Origin: an uncultured Gemmatimonadota bacterium
Lineage (GTDB): Bacteria > Gemmatimonadota > Gemmatimonadetes > Gemmatimonadales > Gemmatimonadaceae
Assembly (NCBI GenBank): GCA_902826615.1
Contig: CADEFN010000006.1
Span: 310,001-374,000, forward strand
Direction of reading: 5' to 3'
Length of the DNA stretch: 64,000 nucleotides
The notes beneath the pieces are model-generated. The model was given only the letters and a program-made list of their open reading frames with translations, made no database searches and was not told where the DNA came from. A program made the translations under genes and the position numbers. Shown here one piece after another: positions 17,970-27,289 of this stretch. Each line of letters starts with the position of its first letter. Position 1 is the stretch's first letter.

Positions 17970-18046
17970 TCCCGCGACCGAAGTGTCGCCAGCTCTTCAA
18001 GTGTGGGGGCGATTCTTCGATCCGATACCAGACTCCGGAGACTCCG

Positions 18047-18904
18047 ATGGACCAGATCCAGCGGGTAATGGTGGTGGTGATCGACGGGGTGCGCGCCGAT
18101 GCGCTGCCGCTGTTTCGCCTGCCGCGGCTGCAGCAGCTGGCGGCACGCGGCGCCAGCACCTTGCACGCAACAACCGTGACCCCGAGTGTGACCGCCGCTG
18201 CCATGGGGTCGCTCTTTTCGGGACTCACCCCCGACGCGCACGGGCTCGATTCGGACCGCTTCCGTCTCCCGCGGCCGCGGGTGCCGCTGGAACCGTTGCC
18301 ACGGGTGCTGCGCAACGCCGGGGTGCCGATGTTCTGTTTCCTTGCGGCACTGCCCCGCGCCTATCGACCACTCGCGCGGCGACTGGCCGGCATGATCGGT
18401 GTTGAAGACGCCACCTTTCACGGGCAGAACTCCACCGAGATCCTCGCGGCGGCGACTCCGGTGCTGCGGTCCCGGCGGCGTGGCGCCTTCGTCTTCCACT
18501 TCCCTGATGCCGACCGGGCCGGGCATGCCTCGGGCTGGATGTCGCGACCCTACCGTGCGGCAGCCGAACGGCTCGATGAAACCGTCGGGGTGCTCGACGA
18601 CATCACGGGTGCCTCCCGGGACGACGAGACGCTCCTGATCATCCTCGCCGACCACGGTGGCGGCGGGACCAACCCGCGGAACCACGACAGCAGCCATCCG
18701 CACGACCGCCGGATTCCGCTGATCATCTGCGGTGGCCAGGTGGCGCCGGGTGCGTTAGGCCCCGGGGCCTCATTACTTGATGTTCCGGCGACGGTGCTGT
18801 CGGCATTTGGAGTGCACCAGCCGGCGCGATGGGCGGGCCGGTCATTGCTGGATGAGGTACGGCGGCTGCCGCAGCGCGTCGCGGTACCGGGAGGGGCCGC
18901 ATGA
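18047..18904 (+). CDS. Alkaline phosphatase superfamily protein (phosphodiesterase/nucleotide pyrophosphatase-like)
   Basis: A 285-residue metallo-hydrolase of the type I phosphodiesterase/nucleotide pyrophosphatase group. Metal-site motifs are VVVIDGVRAD (9-18), the nucleophile segment TVTPSVTAAAMGSLFSG (43-59, nucleophile probably Thr43 or Ser47), HFPDADRAGH and LADHGGGG. No signal peptide is seen, so it may be cytoplasmic. GGAG precedes the ATG by nine bases. It overlaps the PAP2 gene at ATGA and starts a five-gene operon running to 22610. In this setting it may hydrolyse a phospholipid or a lipid-linked phosphodiester, which is an inference. Confidence 0.85.
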   Translation: MDQIQRVMVVVIDGVRADALPLFRLPRLQQLAARGASTLHATTVTPSVTAAAMGSLFSGLTPDAHGLDSDRFRLPRPRVPLEPLPRVLRNAGVPMFCFLAALPRAYRPLARRLAGMIGVEDATFHGQNSTEILAAATPVLRSRRRGAFVFHFPDADRAGHASGWMSRPYRAAAERLDETVGVLDDITGASRDDETLLIILADHGGGGTNPRNHDSSHPHDRRIPLIICGGQVAPGALGPGASLLDVPATVLSAFGVHQPARWAGRSLLDEVRRLPQRVAVPGGAA

Positions 18905-19428
18905 CCGGACCGATGATCTGGCTCTCCCACATCGACGCCGGCGATCGCGCCCTCTTCTCGCGCTGGTGTCTCGGGGAGTCATCCGCTCGATGGTCTCGGG
19001 CCGCGTGGCATCTCCTGACCAACCTTGGCGGCGCCTCCGTCACCATTGCTGCCTGCCTGCTTCCAATGATTGCGGGCACCGGCGCCTGGCGCATGGCCGG
19101 CAGTGGTGCCCTCACGGTGCTCGTGGCGTCGCACCTCGTTGTCCAACTGGTCAAGCGCACCGTGGGCCGTCCACGGCCGTCACGTGGCATGAGCGGGGCG
19201 GCCCTCATTGCCGAGCCCGATCGCTTCTCCTTTCCCTCCGGCCACTCGGCGGCGGCGCTGTCGATTGCCATCGGGTATGGCGTGGCGTTCCCTGCCACCG
19301 CCCCGGCGTTAGGCGTGCTGGCGGTTCTGGTGGGCTTTTCGCGCGTGGCCCTGGGCGTGCACTACCCGGGTGATGTGCTCGCGGGACAGCTGCTTGCCAT
19401 GGCAGGCGCCACCCTGCTCCTGCCATGA
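18901..19428 (+). CDS. PAP2 superfamily membrane phosphatase
   Basis: A 175-residue membrane phosphatase with the three PAP2 motifs: KRTVGRPRPSR (about 83-93), FPSGHSAAALS (about 110-120) and SRVALGVHYPGDVLAG (about 142-157), with His as catalytic nucleophile. Family members dephosphorylate phosphatidate, phosphatidylglycerophosphate or undecaprenyl pyrophosphate. Flanked by glycosyltransferases, it could supply diacylglycerol for glycolipid synthesis or recycle a lipid carrier. ATGA overlaps join it to both neighbours. Confidence 0.93.
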   Translation: MTGPMIWLSHIDAGDRALFSRWCLGESSARWSRAAWHLLTNLGGASVTIAACLLPMIAGTGAWRMAGSGALTVLVASHLVVQLVKRTVGRPRPSRGMSGAALIAEPDRFSFPSGHSAAALSIAIGYGVAFPATAPALGVLAVLVGFSRVALGVHYPGDVLAGQLLAMAGATLLLP

Positions 19429-20705
19429 ACCCTTTGATGACCGCGAGCGATGTCGTGCGGCACCCGATGCGACTCGCCGAGTCGCACCGGCTCGACCTCT
19501 CGGTGGCACCACTGCCCCCGGTGACTCGCCCGCGCGCCGACGTCGCGGTCCTCGACATCACCAAATGGTTTGGCGAGACGAGTGGTGGGGTAAAGACGTA
19601 CCTCACGGAAAAGATGCGCTTTGTCGAAGCGGATCAGAGCTTGCGACAGGTGCTCGTGATCCCCGGCGCGTACGATGCCGCCGGGTCGGGAGATGGGGTC
19701 ACCACCTATCGGCTGAGAGGACCGCGGATTCCCACGCAGACCGCGTATCGCTTTCTCCTCGCCCCTCGCACCACCCGTCGTCTCATTCGTCATGAGCGGC
19801 CCGATGTGATCGAAGTGGGGAGCCCATTGCTGGTGCCCTGGGTCACGCGGATCGCCGCACGCGGGCTCGGGATTCCGCTGGTGTCGTTTTATCACACCAG
19901 TCTCCCTGGCGCAGTCGCAAGCCTGGGACTGCCGGGTCGCGGTCCCCTGTGGCGTTCACTGGTGGGTGCTTATGCGCGGCAGCTCGACGGGCTGTTCAGC
20001 CAGACGATCGTCGCATCGGAGTCGGCGGCGCGCGAACTTGCCTCGATGGGGGTCGATCGCACGACCCGCATCCCGTTAGGCGTGGATCTCGACCGGTTTT
20101 ATCCGGCGCGGAAAGCCTTGCGTGAGGCAACCCTTCGCCGACTCGGCCTGCCCACGGATCGCCCGATCGGGGTGTACATCGGGCGGCTGGCACCAGAGAA
20201 GCGCATCGAGGTGTTGCTCGACGCGTGGGTGAATGTGGAACGGGCCTGTGGCGCGCATCTGGTCGTGGCGGGATCCGGAGCAAGCGAAGCGCTGCTCAAG
20301 GCGCGCTGCATTGCCCGTAATGTCACGTGGCTGCCGTACCAGCACGATCGCGAAATGGTCGCCCGTCTCCACGCTGCCGCCGACGTTTTCGTCGCGCCTG
20401 GTGATGTGGAGACGTTCGGGCTCGCCGCGCTGGAGGCGCTGGCGTCGGGGACCCCGGTGGTCTCGTCAGCGGCGGGCGCCGTGGCGGAGCTGGTGCAGGC
20501 GTCGGGCGCCGGAGAAGTCTTTGCGCCGGGGGATGCCGCCGATTGTGCGCGTGCCATCCGGCGCACCCTCGACGGCGACCAGCCTACGCTGCGGTTGCGG
20601 GCACGGGTTTACGCCGAGCGTGAGCACGACTGGCGGCATGTCTTTCAGCGGGTGTTCAACCTCTATCGGACGGTGATACATGCGGGTTCTGGTCTCCATC
20701 CATGA
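19425..20705 (+). CDS. Glycosyltransferase, GT4 family
   Basis: A 426-residue GT-B glycosyltransferase. The acceptor half contains DITKWFGETSGGVKTYLTEK (about 43-62) and LVSFYHTSLPG. The donor half contains GVYIGRLAPEKRIEVLLDAW and APGDVETFGLAALEALASGTP, the E-x7-E donor-phosphate motif. An N-terminal extension of about 38 residues before the Rossmann fold is not typical, and an internal start is possible. It overlaps PAP2 at ATGA, and its 3' end overlaps the next gene by 26 bp. It probably glycosylates the same lipid or polymer as the other two enzymes here. Confidence 0.9.
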   Translation: MNPLMTASDVVRHPMRLAESHRLDLSVAPLPPVTRPRADVAVLDITKWFGETSGGVKTYLTEKMRFVEADQSLRQVLVIPGAYDAAGSGDGVTTYRLRGPRIPTQTAYRFLLAPRTTRRLIRHERPDVIEVGSPLLVPWVTRIAARGLGIPLVSFYHTSLPGAVASLGLPGRGPLWRSLVGAYARQLDGLFSQTIVASESAARELASMGVDRTTRIPLGVDLDRFYPARKALREATLRRLGLPTDRPIGVYIGRLAPEKRIEVLLDAWVNVERACGAHLVVAGSGASEALLKARCIARNVTWLPYQHDREMVARLHAAADVFVAPGDVETFGLAALEALASGTPVVSSAAGAVAELVQASGAGEVFAPGDAADCARAIRRTLDGDQPTLRLRARVYAEREHDWRHVFQRVFNLYRTVIHAGSGLHP

Positions 20706-21423
20706 CGTGGCGCCGCCCTTTGCGGCGGAAGTGGAGTCGCTCTGGCAGTTGTGCCAGGAGTACGACGTGCAGGCCGGGCTGCTGGTGGTGCCGGACTGGC
20801 ATGGTGGCGCGCCACTGCGTGAAGCGCCCACCTTCACCGCGTGGGTGCGCGCCCGCGCCGCCGAGGGGGCAGACATCCTGCTGCATGGCGAGCGGCACGA
20901 CGAGGTGAACCTGCCGCGCTCGCCCATGGATCACATGCGGGCGGTGGGGCGGACCGATGGGGAAGGGGAGTTTCTCACGTTAGGCACCCGGGAGGCGCTG
21001 CTGCGGATGCAGCGTGGGGTGCGCACACTCACCAACCACGGAATGCCGCCGATCGGGTTTGTCCCGCCGGCGTGGCTGGCTCGTCCCGGGCTGGCGCGTG
21101 TGGTACGGCTGGCGGGTCTCCTGGTCACGGAGGACGCGGCGCGGGTGTGGCTCCCTCGGCGCGGGCTGGCGATCACCTCACCAGTGGTGCGCTGGAGCGC
21201 GCGCACCACGTGGCGGGCCGGGCTGAGCCGGGTGGTGGCGCGCACCCGATCGGCCTGGGAGTCACGGAGTGGCCTGGTGCGGGTGGCACTGCATCCCGCC
21301 GACCTGCGACACCCCTGGACCATGGACTCCTTGCGCCGGACGCTGGACCGCGAGTGTACCCGGCGGCGTCCGGTAACCTACAGCGAGCTTGCCGTTCAGG
21401 ACGATGTGGGGTACGCCGCATGA
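20680..21423 (+). CDS. DUF2334 polysaccharide-deacetylase-like protein
   Basis: A 247-residue protein of the DUF2334 branch of NodB-like deacetylases. VLVSIHDVAPPF (3-14) holds the Asp of the metal site, ILLHGERHDE (about 67-76) the H-x3-H-type ligands, and VALHPADLRHPW (about 206-217) the C-terminal His motif. The family is expected to remove acyl groups from sugars in glycans or glycolipids. The 26-bp overlap with the upstream glycosyltransferase and ATGA overlap with the next one show it belongs to the operon. No signal peptide is evident. Confidence 0.85.
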   Translation: MRVLVSIHDVAPPFAAEVESLWQLCQEYDVQAGLLVVPDWHGGAPLREAPTFTAWVRARAAEGADILLHGERHDEVNLPRSPMDHMRAVGRTDGEGEFLTLGTREALLRMQRGVRTLTNHGMPPIGFVPPAWLARPGLARVVRLAGLLVTEDAARVWLPRRGLAITSPVVRWSARTTWRAGLSRVVARTRSAWESRSGLVRVALHPADLRHPWTMDSLRRTLDRECTRRRPVTYSELAVQDDVGYAA

Positions 21424-22610
21424 GTGCCCCGGTGATGCTCGACGGATTGCGGGTGGCGATCGCCACCGATACGTGGGATCCACAGCTCAATGGGGTGACA
21501 CGAACCTTGCGCCGCCTGGCCGACGAGGCCCGTCAGCGGGGCGCTGACGTGCGGGTGTATGCGCCAGATGCCCCCGGCGCACTACAGTCGCACGGGGTGC
21601 GACGGTATCCGTCGGTGCCATTCTGGGGGTACCCCGAGCTGCGACTCTCCTGGCCAGGCGCGGCGGCTCTCCGCGACGAGTGGAAGGAGTGGCGACCCGG
21701 ATTGGTGCACGCGGCGACCCCCTTTGGCATCGGGCTCGCTGCACGCAGCGCCGCTCGCTCCCTGGCGCTGCCCTTTGCCACCTCGTATCACACGTCGCTC
21801 AGTCAGTATGCGGCATTTTACGGTTTGGGATGGGCCAGCAAGCCGGGATGGTCGTTCCTGCGCCACTTTCACAACAGCGGGAGCAGGACATGGTGCCCCA
21901 CCCGGGCGGTGGCTGCCGAACTGGAGTCGTACGCGTTTACCGGCACCGCGGTATGGGGGCGTGGGGTTGACGCCACCGCCTTCTCTCCTGCCTGGCGATC
22001 CATGGAGTACCGCCGCTCGTTTGGTATTCGTGATGACGAGTTCCTCCTTTTGTATGTAGGTCGGCTCGCGAAGGAAAAGGGACTTGATCGGCTCCTCGCT
22101 GCCGCGCGGCAGCTCGAACGCTCGGGACAGGGTGTGCGGCTGATGCTCGTTGGAGACGGCCCATACGAGGCCGCATGTCGCGAGGGTGCTCCGGCGGGCA
22201 CCATTTTTACGGGCACACTCTCGGGGCACGAACTCTCGACCGCCTTTGCGTCGGGGGACCTGTTTGTCTTCCCGTCGACCACCGACACCTTCGGCAATGT
22301 GCTGCTGGAAGCCATGGCGAGCGGAGTGCCGGTGCTGGCCGCCGATTGTGCGGTGGCGCGCGAGCGTGTGAGCGAGGGGCGAGGCCGGGTCTTTGACGCC
22401 AAGTCAACGACCGCGCTGGCGGACAAGCTGCGTTCGGTCATGGCGGCGCCCGAGGCATTGCTGCTGATGCGGGAACGCGCCCTTGCCCACGCTGAGGAGT
22501 GCACCTGGCCACGTGTTTTTGACGCCCTCTTCACGGACTACCTTGCCGTGGTCGGCGCGAAAGCCGAACGGCAAAGGGGAGAGCGAGCATCAGCACCGTT
22601 GGCGGCGTAA
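21420..22610 (+). CDS. Glycosyltransferase, GT4 family (MgtA/SqdX-like), last gene of the operon
   Basis: A 396-residue GT-B enzyme, close in pattern to the glycosyltransferase encoded at 16678-17880: RVAIATDTWDPQLNGVTRTL, LPFATSYHTSLSQYAAFYGL, LYVGRLAKEKGLDRLL and FPSTTDTFGNVLLEAMASGVP. The frame stays open far upstream (to 20841), but that part is out of frame with the deacetylase gene and has shadow composition. ATG at 21420 overlaps the preceding stop (ATGA) and gives the family N-terminus. Two MgtA/SqdX-like enzymes flanking PAP2 and a phosphodiesterase suggest a glycolipid pathway. Confidence 0.9.
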   Translation: MSAPVMLDGLRVAIATDTWDPQLNGVTRTLRRLADEARQRGADVRVYAPDAPGALQSHGVRRYPSVPFWGYPELRLSWPGAAALRDEWKEWRPGLVHAATPFGIGLAARSAARSLALPFATSYHTSLSQYAAFYGLGWASKPGWSFLRHFHNSGSRTWCPTRAVAAELESYAFTGTAVWGRGVDATAFSPAWRSMEYRRSFGIRDDEFLLLYVGRLAKEKGLDRLLAAARQLERSGQGVRLMLVGDGPYEAACREGAPAGTIFTGTLSGHELSTAFASGDLFVFPSTTDTFGNVLLEAMASGVPVLAADCAVARERVSEGRGRVFDAKSTTALADKLRSVMAAPEALLLMRERALAHAEECTWPRVFDALFTDYLAVVGAKAERQRGERASAPLAA

Positions 22611-22664
22611 CCCGTTGGGGTACATTCACTTGGAGATGCCAGCCAACACCTGATGTAGCTATTT

Positions 22665-22687
22665 CGTGACATTGCGGGCATGTTACG
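22665..22687 (+). promoter_or_regulatory. Possible phosphate-regulator half-sites before ppk
   Basis: CGTGACA (22665) and TGTTACG (22681) both fit the heptamer YGTKACR seen near pstS. They lie 52-74 bp before the ppk ATG. Spacing is 16 bp, not 11, so this is weak support only. Confidence 0.25.
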
Positions 22688-22738
22688 GTCTGTAGAATTC
22701 GACGCTGCGGCCCTTTCCGTGTGCGTCCACCACAGGCA

Positions 22739-24955
22739 ATGACAGACACCGTTTCCGCCCTCCTGCCAACCCAGCTGATCAACCGAGAGCTGAGCTGGCT
22801 GGCGTTCAACGCGCGAGTGCTCCACGAGGCAGTGGACGAGCGAACTCCTCTGCTCGAGCGGCTGAAGTTCCTCGCGATTTTCACCAGCAATCTGGACGAG
22901 TTCTTTCAGGTTCGTGTCGCGGGACTTCGCCGTCAGGTCGCCGCCGGAGTCGCGACGCCAACGGCAGACGGCATGTCGCCGATGGCGCAGCTCGATGCCA
23001 TCGACGCCCGCGTGCGGGAACTGGTGCGGGAGCAGCTGCGGTGTCTGCATCACGACGTGCTCCCGGGCCTCGCGGCGCACGGGGTGAAGCTGGTGGCCAT
23101 GAACGATCTCACTGCCGACGAACGACTCACGGTCGATGAGTTCTTCGAGCACGAGGTCTTCCCGGTCCTGACGCCACTGGCGGTGGATCCGGGGCATCCC
23201 TTTCCCTACATCTCCAACCTCTCGCTGTCACTGGCAGTGGAGGTGCGCGATCCCGGCCGCAGTGCGGAGCTCTTTGCCCGCGTGAAGGTGCCGCGGAGCC
23301 TGCCGCGCTGGGTGCCACTCGCGCGCCCAAACCATTTTGTGCCGCTCGAAGCAGTCATCGGGGCCCACCTGCGGTCGCTCTTTCCGGGGATGGAGGTTGT
23401 GGGGTGGCATGGGTTCAAGATCACGCGGTACTCCGATCTCGATGTCCCGGCCGCCGACGAACCCGAAGATCTGCTGGCCAGTATCGAAGAGCAGGTCTTC
23501 CAGCAGCGATTTGGCGAAGTCGTGCGACTCGAAGTGCAGCAGGGGATGCCGGCGCATATCCGGCACCTGCTGCTGGATGAACTCCGGGCCGCCGCTGAAC
23601 CGGACGTACTGCCGCTGAGTGAACGTGACGTGCACGAAGTGGGCACACTCGTGGAGTTGTCGGACCTGATGTCGCTGGCCACCATCGATGTCCCGCAGCT
23701 GCGCGACACACCCTACGCTCCGCTGGTGCCACCCGAGTTGCGCGATCCCGAACGGACGATCTTTGACGTGATTCGGGAGCGCGATGTGCTGGTGCACCAC
23801 CCCTTTGAATCGTTTGCTTATAGTGTGGAGCGCTTCTTCGAAGCGGCGGCGGTCGACGAACACGTGCTGGCGCTCAAAACCACGCTGTATCGCACATCGG
23901 GTGACACCGCCATCGTGCGGGCCCTCACCGAAGCGGCACAAAGCGGAAAGCAGGTGGCCGTGCTGGTCGAGCTCCAGGCGCGCGGGGATGAAGCCAACAA
24001 CATTGCCTGGGCGCGGACACTGGAAAACTTCGGCGTGCACGTGGCGTACGGGCTCCCCGGGCTCAAGACACACGCCAAGATCGCCCTCATCGTGCGGCGC
24101 GACCCCGATGGCATCCGCCGCTACGTCCACATCGGCACGGGCAACTACAACTCGAAAACCGCCCGCGTGTACACGGATATCGGGTTGTTCACCATCAATC
24201 CCGAGATTGCCGCCGACATCAGCGATGTGTTCAACCTGCTGACCGGCTTCTCTCGGCAGCGTGACTACCGCAAGCTGCTGGTGGCGCCCGCGAGCATGAA
24301 GACGCGCTTTCTGGCGCTCATCGCCCGTGAGGCGGCCAATGCACGGGCGGGGCATCCAGCGCGGATCATCGCCAAGATGAACGCCATCGTTGATCCGGAC
24401 ATGATCGCCGCGCTCTACGAGGCCTCACGCGCCGGGGTGGAGATCGACCTGATTGTGCGCGGCATCTGCTGTCTGCGTCCCGGTCTGCCCGGGGTGAGCG
24501 ACCGGATCCGGGTGCGCAGTATCATCGGCCGTTTTCTCGAGCACTCCCGCATCATCTATTTTGCCAACGGCGGCCACGAGAACTACTTCATCGGGTCGGC
24601 CGACTGGATGCCCCGCAATCTCGAACGACGCGTGGAAGTCCTGACACCAGTCGACGACCCATCGCAGCAGGTGCGCCTGCGCGCGCTGCTCGACACTTGT
24701 CTCGACGACAACCGGCAGGCCTGGGAACTGCAATCCGACGGAACCTACCGGCAGGTGAGCCCCGACGGCGCCACGGAACTGGCGACGCACAAGAAGTTGC
24801 TGCGTGATCCGTGGGGGCTCGACCGGTCGCAGTCTCGTTATGCGACGGCGGAAATGCGCGCCATGACGCTGGAAGAGTACGACACCGTCACCAGCAATGG
24901 CCATCTCCGCGAGGAGCAGCCGGCCAAACGCACCCGCCGAAAAAAGAAGGCCTGA
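22739..24955 (+). CDS. ppk1: Polyphosphate kinase 1
   Basis: A 738-residue enzyme that polymerises the terminal phosphate of ATP into polyphosphate, reversibly. The N-domain starts INRELSWLAFNARVLHEA and FTSNLDEFFQVRVAGL. The catalytic domains carry HIGTGNYNSKTARVYTD, with the histidine that becomes phosphorylated, and LEHSRIIYFANGG with the second conserved His. The C-terminus ends in a Lys/Arg tail (KRTRRKKKA). ATG at 22739 fits the family start, and an in-frame GTG at 22721 is an alternative. It is convergent with ppx, so synthesis and breakdown of polyphosphate are encoded side by side. Confidence 0.97.
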   Translation: MTDTVSALLPTQLINRELSWLAFNARVLHEAVDERTPLLERLKFLAIFTSNLDEFFQVRVAGLRRQVAAGVATPTADGMSPMAQLDAIDARVRELVREQLRCLHHDVLPGLAAHGVKLVAMNDLTADERLTVDEFFEHEVFPVLTPLAVDPGHPFPYISNLSLSLAVEVRDPGRSAELFARVKVPRSLPRWVPLARPNHFVPLEAVIGAHLRSLFPGMEVVGWHGFKITRYSDLDVPAADEPEDLLASIEEQVFQQRFGEVVRLEVQQGMPAHIRHLLLDELRAAAEPDVLPLSERDVHEVGTLVELSDLMSLATIDVPQLRDTPYAPLVPPELRDPERTIFDVIRERDVLVHHPFESFAYSVERFFEAAAVDEHVLALKTTLYRTSGDTAIVRALTEAAQSGKQVAVLVELQARGDEANNIAWARTLENFGVHVAYGLPGLKTHAKIALIVRRDPDGIRRYVHIGTGNYNSKTARVYTDIGLFTINPEIAADISDVFNLLTGFSRQRDYRKLLVAPASMKTRFLALIAREAANARAGHPARIIAKMNAIVDPDMIAALYEASRAGVEIDLIVRGICCLRPGLPGVSDRIRVRSIIGRFLEHSRIIYFANGGHENYFIGSADWMPRNLERRVEVLTPVDDPSQQVRLRALLDTCLDDNRQAWELQSDGTYRQVSPDGATELATHKKLLRDPWGLDRSQSRYATAEMRAMTLEEYDTVTSNGHLREEQPAKRTRRKKKA

Positions 24956-24960
24956 ACAGA

Positions 24961-24976
24961 ACGCGCCGAGGCGCGT
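24961..24976. terminator. Short palindrome between ppk and ppx
   Basis: ACGCGCC-GA-GGCGCGT is a 7-bp perfect inverted repeat in the 20-bp gap between the two convergent genes. It could serve as a compact bidirectional hairpin, but there is no T-run on either side. Confidence 0.3.
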
Positions 24977-26604
24977 CAGCGATCGGCGCCCACCAGCCCG
25001 TCGGGTCCGGCGATTTCCACGGGAATGCCGACCAGCCGCTCGAGCAGTTGCGCCTTGCGGCTGGCGCCCCAGAGTTCGAGCCGTAGCACACCCGCGCGGG
25101 CATCGGGCAGAGCGGTGATCCGCAAGGCGCGTTCGCCCCAGCGCACCCGGAGCTGCGCGACGGCACTCACATGTCCGCGGTCGAAACCATCGGCCACCCG
25201 GAGAATGCCACTCAGAATTTCGACCCGCCGCCGCGACTCGGTGTCGAGTGCACCAAAGCTGGTGTGTTTGGCCTTGGGTTCACTGCCCCGATGATACCGC
25301 GCGACATTGGCCACCAGCACCTGCTCCTCCGGCGACACGCCTAACAAGTCGGCGTGGAGGATGAGGTGAAAGGAGTGTTTGTGGTGCTGGTCGTAGTTGA
25401 TGTGGTAGCCCACATCGTGCAGCAGCGCGGCGTCGGCGAGAATCTCGCGATCGGTCGACGTGCACCCCATCCGCGTCCCGACCGCGTCAAAGAGCTGCAG
25501 CGCCAATCGTTGCACCTGCCGGGCATGCGGCGCTTCGTAGTGACAGCGTTCGGCGAGGGTGAGCACGGAACGTTCGCGCGCCGCGCCAGGGTCGGCGGGC
25601 GTGGCCTGGATGCGGGCACTCTCCAGCAGCAGCCCCTCGCGGATGCCATACCCCGACACTACCAGGTCGCGGGCCTCAATGCGCGCCATCACCTCAGCGG
25701 CCACGCAGAGACCCCCGAGAATGATGTCGGAGCGGCCGGCATTGAGCCCGCGAATGGCGGCGCGTTCGTCCGGCGACGAGGTTTGCAGCAGGTCGATCAG
25801 ATGCTCCACCTCCTCACGCGGGACTCGGGCGCCATGCACACGACCCGCCGCACTCGAGTGGCCACGCCGATAAAGATACATCCCGGCCAGGTTGGTGAAG
25901 GTGCCACCGGAGCAGATGAGCTGCGACCGACGCCAGTCCTTGAGGGGCAGAGCCTTGCGAATGTCACCACGGACAAACTTTCGCAAGCTCCTCACGTCCT
26001 TGCGCGAAGGACGGCTGCCGAGAAACTGCTCGGTCATCCGGATGGCGCCAAAGGGGAAGGAGGCCAGCCGGTCGATGAGGCCGTCGGCGCTGGTCACGAG
26101 TTCGAGCGACCCACCGCCGATGTCCATCACCACCGCACGTGACTTGGCGAGGTCGAAGTGAGCGAGGGCACTGCGAAAGGCCAGACGCGCTTCGTCTTCG
26201 CCTTGCAGCACACGCACCCGCAGCCCGCACTCACGCCGGATGAGATCGAGAAAGCCCTTGCCGTTGGCGGCGTCACGCACCGCACTGGTGGCTACCGCCT
26301 CGACCCGTTCGGCGCCCGATTGCCGAGCAAGGGTGGTCATGCGGTGCAACGCATCGATGGCCTCCTGAATGGAGGACTCACTCATGATGCCCTGCATGTC
26401 CACGCCGGAGCCCAGACGTGGGGCAGCCTTCATTTCGTCGACGATACGGATGCGCCCGTCCGCCGAGACATCGGCCACGATCTGCCGGATCGAGTTTGAC
26501 CCGATATCGATGGCGGCGAGGCGCACACCAGCGCGCGCCCCGCCCTTGGCCGGCGCCGCCCTACGCGGGCGCGTCGGCTCTCCGTTCCGCTCCACCTTGT
26601 TCAT
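24976..26604 (-). CDS. ppx: Exopolyphosphatase / guanosine pentaphosphatase (Ppx/GppA) with HD domain
   Basis: An actin-fold phosphatase of about 542 residues that releases phosphate from polyphosphate ends or from pppGpp. LAAIDIGSNSIRQIVADV is the first phosphate loop, VVMDIGGGSLELV the second, and LICSGGTFTNLAGM the third. A C-terminal HD-type region (ADAALLHDVGYHINYDQHHKHS then ARYHRGSE) completes the four-domain form. The start is uncertain. ATG 26604 overlaps phoU by 44 bp, an upstream ATG at 26682 overlaps it more, and GTG 26526 would avoid overlap and start just before the conserved domain. It is the last gene of the pst operon. Confidence 0.93.
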   Translation of the reverse strand: MNKVERNGEPTRPRRAAPAKGGARAGVRLAAIDIGSNSIRQIVADVSADGRIRIVDEMKAAPRLGSGVDMQGIMSESSIQEAIDALHRMTTLARQSGAERVEAVATSAVRDAANGKGFLDLIRRECGLRVRVLQGEDEARLAFRSALAHFDLAKSRAVVMDIGGGSLELVTSADGLIDRLASFPFGAIRMTEQFLGSRPSRKDVRSLRKFVRGDIRKALPLKDWRRSQLICSGGTFTNLAGMYLYRRGHSSAAGRVHGARVPREEVEHLIDLLQTSSPDERAAIRGLNAGRSDIILGGLCVAAEVMARIEARDLVVSGYGIREGLLLESARIQATPADPGAARERSVLTLAERCHYEAPHARQVQRLALQLFDAVGTRMGCTSTDREILADAALLHDVGYHINYDQHHKHSFHLILHADLLGVSPEEQVLVANVARYHRGSEPKAKHTSFGALDTESRRRVEILSGILRVADGFDRGHVSAVAQLRVRWGERALRITALPDARAGVLRLELWGASRKAQLLERLVGIPVEIAGPDGLVGADR

Positions 26605-27289
26605 CGGGGGCGAACTCGAAACGGTGTTTGATCGACTTCCCTTCCGCGAGGAAGACGGCGTCTTCGCCGATGTTCGTGGCAAGGTCGGCTACGCGCTCAA
26701 GGTTGCGGCTCACCAGCAGGAGTTCCAGCGACGGGTTGATGGTCCGGGCATCCGCCATCATATGGGTCAAGAGAATGCGGAAGACGGAATCGTGCAAGGC
26801 GTCAACCTGATCGTCGGCTCGGCACACGGCGCGCCCAAGCTGACCATCGGCGCGGATGAAGGCGTCGAGCGAGTCGGAGAGCATGCGGCGCGCTCGGCGG
26901 GCCATGTCCTCGATTTCGGGATCGGGGATGACGGCGGCGCGAATGGCAATAAGACGCAAGGCACTCTGCGCGATGTTCACCGCATGATCGCCCACGCGCT
27001 CGAGATCGCTGGAGACCTTGATGGCCGCGACGAGAAACCGAAGGTCACGCGCCATCGGCTGCTGCAACGCCAGGAGCTCGATGGCAAGGGCCTCGACCTC
27101 GACCTCGAGGAGATCGACTTCCCGATCACCACGAATGACGGCGTCGGCCTTGTCCTTGTCTCGACTGATCAGGGCCTCGACGGAAAGTTCGACGAGTTCC
27201 TCTGACCGAGCGGACATGTCGAGCAGCTTCTGCTTGAGGGCCGAAAGCTGATCGTGAAAGTGACGAAACCCGCTATCGGATGGGCTCAT
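26561..27289 (-). CDS. phoU: Phosphate signalling protein PhoU
   Basis: A 242-residue protein made of two PhoU helical bundles. Each has the E/D-x3-D metal motif: DRVEV-like [20 protein letters not shown] with [15 protein letters not shown], and [12 protein letters not shown] with [17 protein letters not shown]. PhoU links Pst transport to the PhoR/PhoB pair and keeps the Pho regulon off when phosphate is plentiful. ATG at 27289 overlaps the pstB2 stop (ATGA), and GGGGAG lies six bases upstream. An upstream extension of the open frame lacks the family sequence. The C-terminal end is acidic. Confidence 0.96.
   Translation of the reverse strand: MSPSDSGFRHFHDQLSALKQKLLDMSARSEELVELSVEALISRDKDKADAVIRGDREVDLLEVEVEALAIELLALQQPMARDLRFLVAAIKVSSDLERVGDHAVNIAQSALRLIAIRAAVIPDPEIEDMARRARRMLSDSLDAFIRADGQLGRAVCRADDQVDALHDSVFRILLTHMMADARTINPSLELLLVSRNLERVADLATNIGEDAVFLAEGKSIKHRFEFAPDEQGGAERRADAPA

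Noticed and set aside
20841-21419. Upstream extension of the last glycosyltransferase frame
   Set aside because: It overlaps the DUF2334 gene out of frame, has shadow composition, and the true family N-terminus begins at the ATG at 21420.
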